Position numbers and translations under genes: made by a program | Assembly (NCBI RefSeq): GCF_050876985.1 | Contig: NZ_JBPAPP010000002.1 | Direction: 5' to 3' (one strand) | DNA length: 64,000 nucleotides | Source of the DNA: Halopseudomonas sp002296055 | Lineage (GTDB): Bacteria; Pseudomonadota; Gammaproteobacteria; Pseudomonadales; Pseudomonadaceae | Shown: piece after piece, positions 37,729 through 46,100 of the stretch | Layout of the letters: every line of letters starts with the position of its first letter | Position numbering within the stretch: the first letter of the stretch is position 1 | Notes under the pieces: generated by a model | What the model was told of the DNA's origin: nothing | Database searches by the model: none | The model's input: only the letters and a program-made list of their open reading frames with translations

Positions 37729-38505
37729 ATGTTGATGGTGATTTCCCCCGCCAAGACCCTTGATTACGACACCCCGCCGGTGACTGACAAAAGCACCCAG
37801 CCGCGCTTTATCGAGCACAGCGCCAAGCTGATTGAGGTGCTGCGTGAGAAATCGCCGCAGGATATCGCCAAGCTGATGTCCCTGTCGGACAAGCTGGCCA
37901 GCCTCAACGTGGCGCGCTACGGAAGCTGGGAGCGCGAGAGCACGCCGCAGAACGCCAAGCAGGCGCTGCTGGCGTTCAAGGGCGATGTGTACACCGGCCT
38001 CAACGCCGAAGACTTCAGCAGTGATGACTTTGCCTTTGCCCAGCAGCACCTGCGCATGCTGTCGGGCCTCTACGGCCTGCTGCGGCCGTTGGATCTGATG
38101 CAGCCCTACCGCCTGGAGATGGGAACCAAACTGGCCAACCCGCGCGGCAAGGATCTCTACACTTTCTGGGGTGAACGCATCAGCCAGTGGCTGAACGAGG
38201 ACCTGGAAGCCCAGGGCGATCAAGTGCTGCTCAACCTCGCCTCGCAGGAATACTTCGGCGCGGTAAAACCCAAGGCACTGAACGCCCGCGTCATTGATAC
38301 CGTGTTCAAGGATCAGAAAAACGGGCAGTACAAGATCATCAGCTTCTACGCCAAGAAGGCCCGCGGCCTGATGGCGCGCTACGTGATCAAGGAACGGCTG
38401 CAGGACCCGGAAGGCCTGAAGGACTTCAACCTCGACGGCTATCGCTTTGACGCCGTCAGCAGCAGCGAGAACCAGCTGGTGTTCCTCCGCGAGGAGCAGA
38501 AATAG
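37729..38505 (+). CDS. yaaA: Peroxide stress protein YaaA
   Basis: 258 residues, DUF328/YaaA family, beginning MLMVISPAKTLDYDTPP and with LYGLLRPLDLMQPYRLEMGTKL and LASQEYF. In E. coli YaaA limits intracellular free iron and so DNA damage under hydrogen peroxide. A CATAAT -10-like hexamer is at 37694-37699. Convergent with the next gene; the two are only 9 bp apart. Confidence 0.93.
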   Translation: MLMVISPAKTLDYDTPPVTDKSTQPRFIEHSAKLIEVLREKSPQDIAKLMSLSDKLASLNVARYGSWERESTPQNAKQALLAFKGDVYTGLNAEDFSSDDFAFAQQHLRMLSGLYGLLRPLDLMQPYRLEMGTKLANPRGKDLYTFWGERISQWLNEDLEAQGDQVLLNLASQEYFGAVKPKALNARVIDTVFKDQKNGQYKIISFYAKKARGLMARYVIKERLQDPEGLKDFNLDGYRFDAVSSSENQLVFLREEQK

Positions 38506-38506
38506 C

Positions 38507-38526
38507 GTCCCGGCTTACGCCGGGAC
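38507..38526. terminator. Hairpin between convergent yaaA and hydrolase genes
   Basis: Perfect stem GTCCCGGC / GCCGGGAC with loop TTAC; the loop is the stop codon (TAA on the minus strand) of the hydrolase gene. No U-tract. Confidence 0.55.
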
Positions 38527-39414
38527 TGCTTCTGCGGTTCGCTCTACGAGCCGCTGCCGGAACGCCAGGTAGTGCTCCAACACCTGATCCGGCGCCTCTA
38601 CCTGCGGGTAATGGCCAATGTGCGGCAGCAACACCGTGTCCGGATTAGGGATCAACTGCCGATACCGCTCCACCATATGGGCACCGGACACAGGGTCCAC
38701 CGCTCCATCGATCACCCGCATGGGTAAGCGTGATTGCTGCATGGCCGCAACCCAGCGGTCGCGGTGCACCCGGCGATCAGCCATGTAGCGAATCAGCAGG
38801 TGCATAATGCGCGGCCCCTGATTGAACTCGATCATCCGCCAGAAGGCATCTAGCTCGCGCTCATCCGGTTGGGTCTGCGGACCGAAGATATTGCCGAAGG
38901 TGCGCGCCATCCGCTCGCGGTTGTAGCGCCTGCCGATCAACGAACCGATCGGACTCATCAGCAGTTTCTGCAAAAGCACCGGGTGATGGGTTTCGGGAAA
39001 CAAACCGCCGTTCAGAAAGCACATGGAGCGTAAAAAACCTGCACTTTCCTGGTGTCTGGCCAGCAGCTCTTGCGCCACGCTATCGCCGTAATCGTGCGCC
39101 AGCACGTGGTACTCGGCCAGCTGCAGATGCGCCATCAGCGCCTGTTGCAGATCCGCCTGATCCAGTAAGTCATAGGGGTAATGCCTGGGCTTGTCGGAGA
39201 AAGCGAAACCGATCATATCCAACGCGATAACGCGGTAACGGGCGGCCAGCGCGTCCCACAGGTAATGCCAATCCCACGAGCCAGAAGGAAAGCCGTGAAT
39301 CAGCAGAAGCGGCTCACCCGCTCCTGCCTCCCACCAGCGAATCTGATGCCCGCGATAGCTGAACACCCGCCCCTGGGCGAGCCAGTCGTCCAGGGGAATG
39401 CCGGAAGCATCCAC
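38515..39414 (-). CDS. Alpha/beta-hydrolase, haloalkane dehalogenase/epoxide hydrolase-like
   Basis: 299 residues. Oxyanion region LLIHGFPSGSWDWHYLW; nucleophile motif LAHDYGDSVAQ has Asp, as in haloalkane dehalogenases, epoxide hydrolases and the MEST group, instead of Ser. Acid Asp in DGAVDPVSG, base His in PHIGHYPQVEAP. It starts 3 bp after the class II aldolase gene, so the two form an operon. The ATG at 39414 is the only plausible start. Substrate unknown. Confidence 0.85.
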   Translation of the reverse strand: MDASGIPLDDWLAQGRVFSYRGHQIRWWEAGAGEPLLLIHGFPSGSWDWHYLWDALAARYRVIALDMIGFAFSDKPRHYPYDLLDQADLQQALMAHLQLAEYHVLAHDYGDSVAQELLARHQESAGFLRSMCFLNGGLFPETHHPVLLQKLLMSPIGSLIGRRYNRERMARTFGNIFGPQTQPDERELDAFWRMIEFNQGPRIMHLLIRYMADRRVHRDRWVAAMQQSRLPMRVIDGAVDPVSGAHMVERYRQLIPNPDTVLLPHIGHYPQVEAPDQVLEHYLAFRQRLVERTAEAVPA

Positions 39415-39417
39415 GTA

Positions 39418-40191
39418 TCAGGCGTCGTAGCCCGGGCTAACACGGTCCAGCTTGCGCAGCAGCGCAGGCCAGGCGATGCCAGCGCCAGCGCCATTGGTGG
39501 CCTTTTTCATGGACGCGGCAGCGCCATCGAGAATCGGCTGCGGAATCGGGATCAGCTCAGCATTCTGCGCCTGAGCGCGCACCTGAATTTCACAGCAGCG
39601 CTGCAGGGTGTACATCGTCAGAAACGCCTCAGCTACCGACTTGCCGCAGGTCAGCAGACCGTGGTTACGCAGCACCAGATTATTGGCGCGACCCAAATCG
39701 GCCTGCAGGCGTGGTTTTTCTTCATCGTTCAATGCAACGCCTTCGTAGTCATGGTACGCCAGGCTGCTGAGAACAAAGATCGACTGCTGGGAAATCGGCA
39801 GGATGCCTTCTTTCTGAATCGACACCGCAATGCCGGCAGCAGTGTGAGTGTGCATCACGCAGTTGGCGTCATGGCGCACCTCGTGAATCGCGCTATGGAT
39901 GGTAAAGCCGGCGGGATTAACGTTGTAGGGCGACTCTTCGACCTTGTTGCCCTGCAGGTCAATCTTGACCAGGTTGGAAGCGGTCACTTCTTCGAACATC
40001 AGACCATAGGGGTTGATCAGGAAGTGCTCAGTACCCGGAATCTTGGCAGAGATATGGGTAAAGACCAGGTCATCCCAACCGTACATGGCAATCAGGCGGT
40101 AGGATGCGGCCAGCTCGACGCGGACTTTCCACTCTTCGGCACTAACCTTGTTCTTCAGGCTGATCTCGGACAGCGAGTGCACTGCGTTCAT
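39418..40191 (-). CDS. Class II aldolase/adducin domain protein
   Basis: 257 residues. Metal-binding His pair in CVMHTHTAAG (about residue 94) and the second site in LRNHGLLTCG. Family members cleave or dehydrate sugar-like phosphates or lactaldehyde derivatives; no specific substrate is seen. First gene of a two-gene run with the hydrolase, divergent from the Crp/Fnr regulator 120 bp away. Confidence 0.85.
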   Translation of the reverse strand: MNAVHSLSEISLKNKVSAEEWKVRVELAASYRLIAMYGWDDLVFTHISAKIPGTEHFLINPYGLMFEEVTASNLVKIDLQGNKVEESPYNVNPAGFTIHSAIHEVRHDANCVMHTHTAAGIAVSIQKEGILPISQQSIFVLSSLAYHDYEGVALNDEEKPRLQADLGRANNLVLRNHGLLTCGKSVAEAFLTMYTLQRCCEIQVRAQAQNAELIPIPQPILDGAAASMKKATNGAGAGIAWPALLRKLDRVSPGYDA

Positions 40192-40311
40192 CGGGGTAAC
40201 CCTCTATTGTTGGAATAATGTAATTGGCCCGTTGGGACCGCTGACGCTACAGGACATCCCCACTGTGCTGCGGCATACTGTGGAGCGTTCGGTATGAGGG
40301 GAGTCTAGACC

Positions 40312-41067
40312 GTGACGGCAAAGCGGACTGTCAAACAAATTACAGTGTCCGAGATGGGCAACAGCCCGATGCTCGCCAAGCTGCTGCAGAAGAACCGCTG
40401 GTTCGGTGAGCTGCCACAGGACGTGCTCGATGAGCTGCTGACACTGGGCCGGGTGCGTTCATTGCAGGACGGCGAGTTTGTCTACGCCAAGGACGACCAG
40501 CCCGATGGCCTGTACGGCGTCATCAGCGGCAGCGCGCGTATCAGCAACATCGGCCAGGACGGACGCGAGGCGGTGCTGGCGATCCTTAGTCCCGGCAGCT
40601 GGTTTGGTGAGATTTCCCTGTTTGACGGCCTGCCGCGCTCGCACGATACCGTCGCCAGCGGGCCAACCGAACTGCTGATGATTCCGCGCACCGGCTTTCA
40701 CCAGATGCTGGAACGCCGTCCCGAGCTCTACCCGCTGTTCATGCGCCTACTGTGCCGGCGCATTCGCATTTCCTTTGCCATGCTGGAAGACAGCGCCCTG
40801 CTGCCCCTGTCCTCGCGTCTGGCCAAGCGCCTGCTGATGCATGCGCATAATTACGGACAGACCGACGACGATGGTCGTCGCCCCTGTGTGCAGCTATCGC
40901 AGGAATCCCTCGGGCAAATGCTCAACAGCTCCCGCCAGAGCATCAACAAGTTGCTGAAACAGCTTGAAGCGCTGGGCTGGCTGCAGATTCAGTACGGTCA
41001 GATTCTGCTGCTCGATGAGGACGCCCTGACCCAACTGGCCAGCGGCGCCCCTCTGCCGCGCGATTAG
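40312..41067 (+). CDS. Crp/Fnr family transcriptional regulator
   Basis: 251 residues. N-terminal cyclic-nucleotide-binding fold (LQDGEFVYAKDDQPDGLYGVISGSARI; WFGEISLFDGLPRSHDTVA, residues about 50-130) and C-terminal winged helix (QLSQESLGQMLNSSRQSINKLLKQLE). No Fnr-type cysteines at the N-terminus. A GTG start at 40312 is chosen from the GAGGGGAG site about 8 bases upstream; ATG at 40354 is the alternative. Divergent from the aldolase-hydrolase pair, so it may regulate them. Confidence 0.88.
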   Translation: MTAKRTVKQITVSEMGNSPMLAKLLQKNRWFGELPQDVLDELLTLGRVRSLQDGEFVYAKDDQPDGLYGVISGSARISNIGQDGREAVLAILSPGSWFGEISLFDGLPRSHDTVASGPTELLMIPRTGFHQMLERRPELYPLFMRLLCRRIRISFAMLEDSALLPLSSRLAKRLLMHAHNYGQTDDDGRRPCVQLSQESLGQMLNSSRQSINKLLKQLEALGWLQIQYGQILLLDEDALTQLASGAPLPRD

Positions 41068-41516
41068 CCGCGTAGAGCGGCAATAAACTCCTGCAGCCAG
41101 GGTTCGGCGTCGGTGTCTGGCGTCACGGTCTCGCTAGCATCGAGCCGCAGCATGGGCAACGCCTCGCGCCCCTGCAGCTCCAGCAGCAGCTCACGCATCT
41201 GCTCGCCACCTTGGCAGAAGGTATCGCCGTAAGCGGAATCCCCCAGCGCGATCACACCAAAGGGCACCCCGGTAAACAGCGGGAAGCGGTCACGCATAGT
41301 GTGAAACAGCGGCGCCAGAGTGTCAGGCAGCTCGCCCATACCGGTAGTAGAGCAGCACACCAGCAACGCTTCTGGCGCCAGCGCCAGGAGACTGTCGAGT
41401 TCCAGCGGGCGCAAGCGTGACACCTGCAAGCCCGCCGCCTGACACAGCGTTTGCGCCTCGTCGGCAACCAAGTCCGCTGTACCAAATACCGACCCGCTGA
41501 TGATTACCAGATGCAT
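41064..41516 (-). CDS. Flavodoxin domain protein, MioC-like
   Basis: 150 residues. Starts MHLVIISGSVFGTADLVADEA, with the phosphate-binding loop SGSVFGTA, then CSTTGMGELPDTL and FGVIALGDSAYGDTFCQGG. FMN-binding electron carrier similar to MioC. The stop overlaps the Crp gene stop on the other strand by 4 bp. Start at 41516, with GGGGGT upstream; an earlier in-frame start adds six residues without homology. Confidence 0.88.
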   Translation of the reverse strand: MHLVIISGSVFGTADLVADEAQTLCQAAGLQVSRLRPLELDSLLALAPEALLVCCSTTGMGELPDTLAPLFHTMRDRFPLFTGVPFGVIALGDSAYGDTFCQGGEQMRELLLELQGREALPMLRLDASETVTPDTDAEPWLQEFIAALRG

Positions 41517-41643
41517 GCTACCCCCAACTGTCATTGAACTGGCCGGCCATTATGCCGCAATGCAACGCACATGGTCGCCTGATTGCTGGACAGTAGGCGG
41601 CGCTGCTATAGAATGTGGCCACAATCCATTACGCGGGTGTCGA

Positions 41644-42084
41644 ATGATCAACGCCAAGCTGCTGCAACTCGTCGTCAATGCCTCCAACGACGGCATCGTG
41701 GTCGCCGAACAGGAAGGCGACGACAACATCCTTATCTACGTGAACCCCGCGTTCGAGTCGCTGACCGGCTACTCGGCAGAGGAAATCCTTTATCAGGACT
41801 GCCGCTTTTTGCAGGCCGACGACCGCGACCAGGACGCCTTACAACAGCTGCGCGACGCCATTAAACAGCGCCAGCCCTGCCGCGTAACCCTGCGAAACTA
41901 CCGCAAGGACGGCAGCCTGTTCTGGAATGAGCTATCGGTCACCCCGGTACTCAACGAAGCTGATCAGCTGACTTACTTTATCGGCATTCAGAAAGACGTA
42001 ACCGCCGAAGTCGAAGCCCGCCAGCGGGCCTTGGCGTTGGAGGATGAGCTGGCCGCGCTGCGGAACTCCCGGCCGGCAGATTAA
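41644..42084 (+). CDS. Short LOV blue-light photoreceptor (SB1-LOV type)
   Basis: 146 residues, a single LOV (PAS) domain with short N- and C-terminal helices. The photoactive Cys53 is in YQDCRFLQADDRDQ, and the FMN-binding residues (INPAFE-type VNPAFESLTGYS, LRNYRKDGSLFWNEL, YFIGIQKDV) are present. By memory it is very close to P. putida PpSB1-LOV (MINAQLLQ start there, MINAKLLQ here). It forms a flavin-cysteinyl adduct under blue light. No output domain, so it must act through a partner, most likely the MerR protein convergent with it 12 bp away. Confidence 0.93.
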   Translation: MINAKLLQLVVNASNDGIVVAEQEGDDNILIYVNPAFESLTGYSAEEILYQDCRFLQADDRDQDALQQLRDAIKQRQPCRVTLRNYRKDGSLFWNELSVTPVLNEADQLTYFIGIQKDVTAEVEARQRALALEDELAALRNSRPAD

Positions 42085-42096
42085 GCAGATACGGAC

Positions 42097-43002
42097 TCAG
42101 GCGTCGAAGCGCCCAGCCAGCATCTGACGGGCGCGGTCCATCAGGGCCTGGCCAGCTTCACCGAGTCGAGATACACCCAGCTCGGCGAACTCCTCTTCCT
42201 GCAGCGCACAGCAACTACCGGCCATCGCGACCGGGCAGGCTACGCCCTGATTCAAACGCGGCAGCGACTGGGTCAGCAGCCGGCGCTCCAGCGACTGCTC
42301 ACTGAACAACACCAGTGCGGCCGCAGCGCTGTGCTCAACCAGCGGCAGCAGCGTACCCAAATCAGGGGCTTCTCCCAGTACCAGCAGATTGACGCCGATT
42401 TCGCGCAGCAGGACGGCCACCATCAGCAAATCCAGCTCGGCCTCACGCCCTTGCAGGTTGATCAATAGCAAGGTGACCTGCCCAGACTCCAGATGTCCTG
42501 CTCGCTGAGCCAGCCGGGCGCGCAGAAAGCTATCGAGCAGCGCTGCCGATGCGGACGAGGCGCTCTGCCGACGATGCAAAGGGCGTAGAATCGAGACCAG
42601 CGCCGTAACCAGGGGCACTTCCGTCATCAACTGCGCGTACAAGCGCTCCAGCAGCAGCGGGTCGCCTTGCAGCAGCGCCTGGTCCAGGCGTTGCAGCCAG
42701 AAGTCATAGCGCGAGAAAGCCGCGTCATCAAGCACCACCTCGGGCTCGTCGACATCGCCGCGGTCCAGTATGCCCGCGACCTTGCTAACCGGCACCCCAC
42801 GCGCAATCCACTGGGTAACGCTGCGTACACGCTCAATATCCTGCAACGAATACAAACGATGCCCGCCGTCCGTCCGGTGGGGAACCAGCAGGCCGTAGCG
42901 ACGCTCCCAGGCGCGCAGGGTTATGGGGTTCACACCTGTCAGGCGCGCTACCTCGCGAATCGGGTACAGCGTCTGACGCGCCGCTTCAGGGGGTTGGTTC
43001 AT
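42097..43002 (-). CDS. MerR-family regulator, class II LitR/PplR-like
   Basis: 301 residues. N-terminal MerR winged helix (YPIREVARLTGVNPITLRAWERRYGLL...) and a C-terminal domain like the cobalamin-binding domain of LitR/CarH. In that fold the B12-liganding His normally follows a G-x-x-x-H pattern; here the matching stretch (LQGREAELDLLMVAVLL, residue about 184) has Glu in the His place, so B12 is unlikely. This fits class II LitR proteins, which need a LOV partner. The start at 43002 is preferred over the longer one at 43059, which would cover the operator. Divergent from folM. Confidence 0.85.
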   Translation of the reverse strand: MNQPPEAARQTLYPIREVARLTGVNPITLRAWERRYGLLVPHRTDGGHRLYSLQDIERVRSVTQWIARGVPVSKVAGILDRGDVDEPEVVLDDAAFSRYDFWLQRLDQALLQGDPLLLERLYAQLMTEVPLVTALVSILRPLHRRQSASSASAALLDSFLRARLAQRAGHLESGQVTLLLINLQGREAELDLLMVAVLLREIGVNLLVLGEAPDLGTLLPLVEHSAAAALVLFSEQSLERRLLTQSLPRLNQGVACPVAMAGSCCALQEEEFAELGVSRLGEAGQALMDRARQMLAGRFDA

Positions 43003-43042
43003 GATCTGGATCCATAGCAGGCCGCAGCCAAAACTAAAAACC

Positions 43043-43068
43043 TGTACAGTGTACAACAATGTTATACA
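43043..43068. promoter_or_regulatory. Candidate light-response operator between the LitR-like gene and folM
   Basis: Perfect palindrome TGTACA-G-TGTACA (43043-43055), followed 7 bp later by a related half-site TATACA (43063-43068). Half-sites of type T(G/A)TACA are reported for P. putida PplR1, but the reported spacing (12) is not seen here. TATACA could also be the folM -10. The site lies between the divergent starts, about 85 bp from folM and 41 bp from the regulator. Confidence 0.6.
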
Positions 43069-43152
43069 TTAGTGACGACAGCAACTCAGGTGCGGCGTGC
43101 TACCATTGCGCCCTTTTTAACTCCAGCCAACGGCATTTCAACGAAATACAGC

Positions 43153-43890
43153 ATGCAGGCAGTCAAGCAGGGCACAGAGCACAGCGAGCGACGCGACACC
43201 ACCATCGTCATCACCGGCGGTGCGCAGCGCGTCGGATTGTACTGTGCCGAGCGTCTGGCCGCCGATGGCTTTCAGGTCCTGATTACCTGTCGACATTTGC
43301 GCCCGGAGTGGCAACAACGGCCGCTTGCTTCCGGCATCGAGCCAATGCTGGCGGACTTTTCGACCGTCGAGGGTATCGAGCAGTTCATTCGCGAGCTGAA
43401 AAACCGTGCGCCAAGGCTCCGCGCCATCATTCACAACGCCTCGCTCTGGCTGGATGACAGCGCTGGCGCCGACGCACTGCAGCAGATGTTTATGGTGCAC
43501 ATGCAGGCCCCCTATCTGATCAACCAGCAGTGCCGCGACCTGTTTCCGGCAGGTGAGCCAGCCGACATTATTCACCTGAGCGACGATGTCACCCGCAAGG
43601 GCAGCGCCAAGCACATTGGCTACTGCGCCAGCAAGGCTGGTCTGGAGGCACTGTCCCGTTCATTTGCCGCGCAGTTGGCGCCGCACATCAAGGTCAACGC
43701 CATCGCTCCGGCGCTGATCATGTTCAACCCCGAGGACGACGACGCCTACCGCGCTCGCGCGCTCGCCAAATCCGCGCTGGGCATGGAGCCCGGCCCGCAG
43801 GTCGTCTACCAGTCCATCCGTCACCTGATGGACAACCCCTATATAACCGGAAGCTGCCTGCCATTGAACGGCGGCCGGCACCTCAAGTAA
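43153..43890 (+). CDS. folM: Dihydromonapterin reductase FolM
   Basis: 245 residues, short-chain dehydrogenase. NADP-binding TGGAQRVGLYCAERL at about 19-33 and catalytic YCASK (Tyr-x3-Lys). FolM reduces dihydromonapterin to tetrahydromonapterin and also dihydrofolate. The start at 43153 is the most likely ATG; the frame is open to a GTG at 43072, which would place the start on the operator. The ribosome-binding site is weak. First gene of folM-folE-folX. Confidence 0.87.
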   Translation: MQAVKQGTEHSERRDTTIVITGGAQRVGLYCAERLAADGFQVLITCRHLRPEWQQRPLASGIEPMLADFSTVEGIEQFIRELKNRAPRLRAIIHNASLWLDDSAGADALQQMFMVHMQAPYLINQQCRDLFPAGEPADIIHLSDDVTRKGSAKHIGYCASKAGLEALSRSFAAQLAPHIKVNAIAPALIMFNPEDDDAYRARALAKSALGMEPGPQVVYQSIRHLMDNPYITGSCLPLNGGRHLK

Positions 43891-43907
43891 GCCGACGAGA
43901 CAACGCC

Positions 43908-44471
43908 ATGAGCCTGGAAAAACTGACCAGTAACTACCACGACATCCTCAGCAATCTGGGCGAGCAGCCCGAGCGTGAGGGCCTCAAGGGCACGCCCAAG
44001 CGCGCCGCCAAGGCCATGCAGTTTCTCTGCCGTGGTTACACCCAGTCGCTGGATGAGATCGTCAACGGCGCCCTGTTTGAGTCGGACAACGACGAAATGG
44101 TGATCGTGCGCGACATTGAGCTCTACTCGCTGTGCGAGCACCACCTGCTGCCATTCATCGGCAAGGCACATGTCGCCTACATCCCGACCGGCAAGGTGAT
44201 CGGCCTGTCCAAGGTAGCGCGTATTGTCGACATGTTTGCCCGCCGTCTGCAGATTCAGGAAAACCTGACGCGGCAAATCGCCGAAGCCGTGCAGCAAGTG
44301 ACCAACGCCCGCGGCGTGGCAGTGGTGATCGAGGCCCAGCACATGTGCATGATGATGCGCGGGGTCGAGAAGCAAAATTCAGAAATGATGAGCTCAGTGA
44401 TGCTGGGAGACTTCCGCGAGTCGTTCAACACCCGCCAGGAATTCCTTCAGCTGATCAGCCGAGGCAAGTGA
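43908..44471 (+). CDS. folE: GTP cyclohydrolase I
   Basis: 187 residues. Zinc-binding Cys and His in SLCEHHLLPFIGKAHVAYIP and HMCMMMRGVEK. Converts GTP to dihydroneopterin triphosphate, the first pterin step. 17 bp after folM and 1 bp before folX. In P. putida a folE is light-induced under PplR control, in keeping with its neighbours here. Confidence 0.95.
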   Translation: MSLEKLTSNYHDILSNLGEQPEREGLKGTPKRAAKAMQFLCRGYTQSLDEIVNGALFESDNDEMVIVRDIELYSLCEHHLLPFIGKAHVAYIPTGKVIGLSKVARIVDMFARRLQIQENLTRQIAEAVQQVTNARGVAVVIEAQHMCMMMRGVEKQNSEMMSSVMLGDFRESFNTRQEFLQLISRGK

Positions 44472-44472
44472 C

Positions 44473-44847
44473 ATGCAGCAACTGACGCCTGGCTTGGCGC
44501 GCATCCGCATCAAGAACCTGCGCCTGCGTACCTATATCGGCATCAAGGAAGAGGAAATCCTCAATCAGCAGGATATTCTGATCAACGCCGTGATTCTCTA
44601 TCCGGCCGCCGACGCAGTAAGCGGTAACCAGATTGAGCAGGCGCTGAATTACCGCACCATCACCAAGGCCATCATCGCGCATGTCGAGGGCAACCGCTTT
44701 GCCCTGCTGGAGCGCCTGACCCAGGAGCTGCTGGACATCGTCATGCAGCACGACCAGGTGCGTTATGCCGAGCTGGAAGTCGACAAGCCACACGCCCTGC
44801 GCTTTGCCGAGTCGGTCTCCATTACCCTCAGTGCGCAGCGCGACTAG
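44473..44847 (+). CDS. folX: Dihydroneopterin triphosphate epimerase FolX (or paralogous aldolase)
   Basis: 124 residues, FolB/FolX tunnelling fold (RIRIKNLRLRTYIGIKEEEILNQQDILIN; NYRTITKAIIAHVEGNRFALLERLTQEL). With folE and folM it completes the tetrahydromonapterin route (GTP, dihydroneopterin-PPP, monapterin-PPP, tetrahydromonapterin). FolX rather than FolB is preferred from the context; the sequence alone does not settle it. Confidence 0.88.
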   Translation: MQQLTPGLARIRIKNLRLRTYIGIKEEEILNQQDILINAVILYPAADAVSGNQIEQALNYRTITKAIIAHVEGNRFALLERLTQELLDIVMQHDQVRYAELEVDKPHALRFAESVSITLSAQRD

Positions 44848-44943
44848 CCCGGCGTTGACATTGCCCGACAGGGTTTTATGCTTGCGCTCAGAACGGGCGC
44901 ACCCTGAGCGCGCCTGAGCCAGCCGACCAACGTGGAGCCAAAC

Positions 44944-45246
44944 ATGACCAAGCAGGAGCGTCTTGAACTGGAAGCCGCCGCCTTCCGCAATCTGGTCAGC
45001 CACCTGCGCAACCGCAAGGACGTGCAGAACATTGAGCTGATGACCTTGGCCGGCTTCTGCCGGAACTGCCTATCCAAGTGGTACAAGGCTGCGGCCGATG
45101 ACATGGATATCGAGCTGAGCATGGACGAGGCACGCGAAGCCGTCTACGGCATGCCCTACGCCGAATGGAAGGCGAAGTATCAGACCGAGGCGACAGCCGA
45201 ACAACAGGCCGCCTTCGACAAGTCTCAAAAACAGGACAAAGCATGA
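44944..45246 (+). CDS. DUF1244 protein
   Basis: 100 residues with family features AAAFRNLVSHLRNRKDVQNIELMTLAGFCRNCLSKWY and a MPYAEWKAKYQ motif near residue 70. Conserved small cytoplasmic protein without known function. Start at 44944 after GGAGCC. The stop overlaps the HopJ-family gene (ATGA, 45243-45246). Confidence 0.85.
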   Translation: MTKQERLELEAAAFRNLVSHLRNRKDVQNIELMTLAGFCRNCLSKWYKAAADDMDIELSMDEAREAVYGMPYAEWKAKYQTEATAEQQAAFDKSQKQDKA

Positions 45247-45584
45247 CCGCCGAGCAGTTCATCGCCCGCCTGGGCACCCCGCAGCATCTGTTTGCCGACA
45301 CTCTGGCGTTTATTGACGCCCACTACCAGCATCAGCCCACGGCCTTTAATAATGGCCCGGTACACAACAGCGCCGAGCAGAATCAGGGCTCGTGCAAGGT
45401 ACTGGCAATGGCGCTGGACCTAGGGCTGACCGACGCCCAAGCCCTGCAGTGCTTTGCCGAACACTACCAGGCCGTACTGAGCAACCCTCAGGGTAGTGAC
45501 CACGCCAACATCCGCGCGCTGATGGCAGGGGGGCTCGGCGAGGTATCCTTCCAGGGCAGCGCGCTCACCCGTCGCCAGAGCTGA
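45243..45584 (+). CDS. HopJ family protein
   Basis: 113 residues: FNNGPVHNSAEQNQGSCKVLAMALDLGLTDAQALQCFAEHY is the family core. The name comes from a P. syringae type III effector, but the family is widespread as a cytoplasmic housekeeping-like protein, and no type III system is near. Coupled to the DUF1244 gene. Confidence 0.82.
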   Translation: MTAEQFIARLGTPQHLFADTLAFIDAHYQHQPTAFNNGPVHNSAEQNQGSCKVLAMALDLGLTDAQALQCFAEHYQAVLSNPQGSDHANIRALMAGGLGEVSFQGSALTRRQS

Positions 45585-45588
45585 GCAG

Positions 45589-46083
45589 ATGGCCGTCAAG
45601 CAGCTACAACCGGTCGGTGACTATCCGGCTACCGGCATCTTCCGCCGCCTGTTTTCGGCCGGTTACGATCTGTTTCTGCTGCTGGCAGCGCTGATGGTGA
45701 CTACCCTGCTCTACCTTGGCAGCCACATCCTTATCAGCGGCGAACCCGCAGCCCATCAGCAGGCAGAGCAAGGCGCCTACATCGGCGACCCCATACTGAC
45801 GCTGATCGTGCTGCTGGTCACAGTGGCGTTCTACACCTGGTTCTGGACCAAAAAGGGCCAGACTCTGGGCATGCAAGCCTGGCGCATCCGCCTGCAGCAG
45901 CCCGATGGCCGCTCCATTACTTCGCGTCAGGCGCTGATCCGCCTGGCCGTAGCACAGGCCTCCTGGCTGTGCCTGGGCCTGGGTTTCCTGTGGCAGCTAT
46001 GGGACAAACAGGCCCGCTGCTGGCACGATATCGCCTCGGGCACCCAGCTGATCACCCTGCCCAAAGGCACCTTCAAAGACTGA
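45589..46083 (+). CDS. RDD family membrane protein
   Basis: 164 residues. Three to four membrane helices (LFLLLAALMVTTLLYLGSHIL, PILTLIVLLVTVAFYTWFW, AQASWLCLGLGFLWQLW) with the RDD-type Arg and Asp residues in the helices. 4 bp after the HopJ gene. The family is linked to ion or solute transport in a few cases; its role here is unknown. Confidence 0.85.
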   Translation: MAVKQLQPVGDYPATGIFRRLFSAGYDLFLLLAALMVTTLLYLGSHILISGEPAAHQQAEQGAYIGDPILTLIVLLVTVAFYTWFWTKKGQTLGMQAWRIRLQQPDGRSITSRQALIRLAVAQASWLCLGLGFLWQLWDKQARCWHDIASGTQLITLPKGTFKD

Positions 46084-46100
46084 TAAAGCAGCACCCGGCC

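Noticed and set aside
45243..45584. HopJ-type gene as a sign of a type III secretion system
   Set aside because: The family is widespread in free-living pseudomonads and no secretion genes are near.
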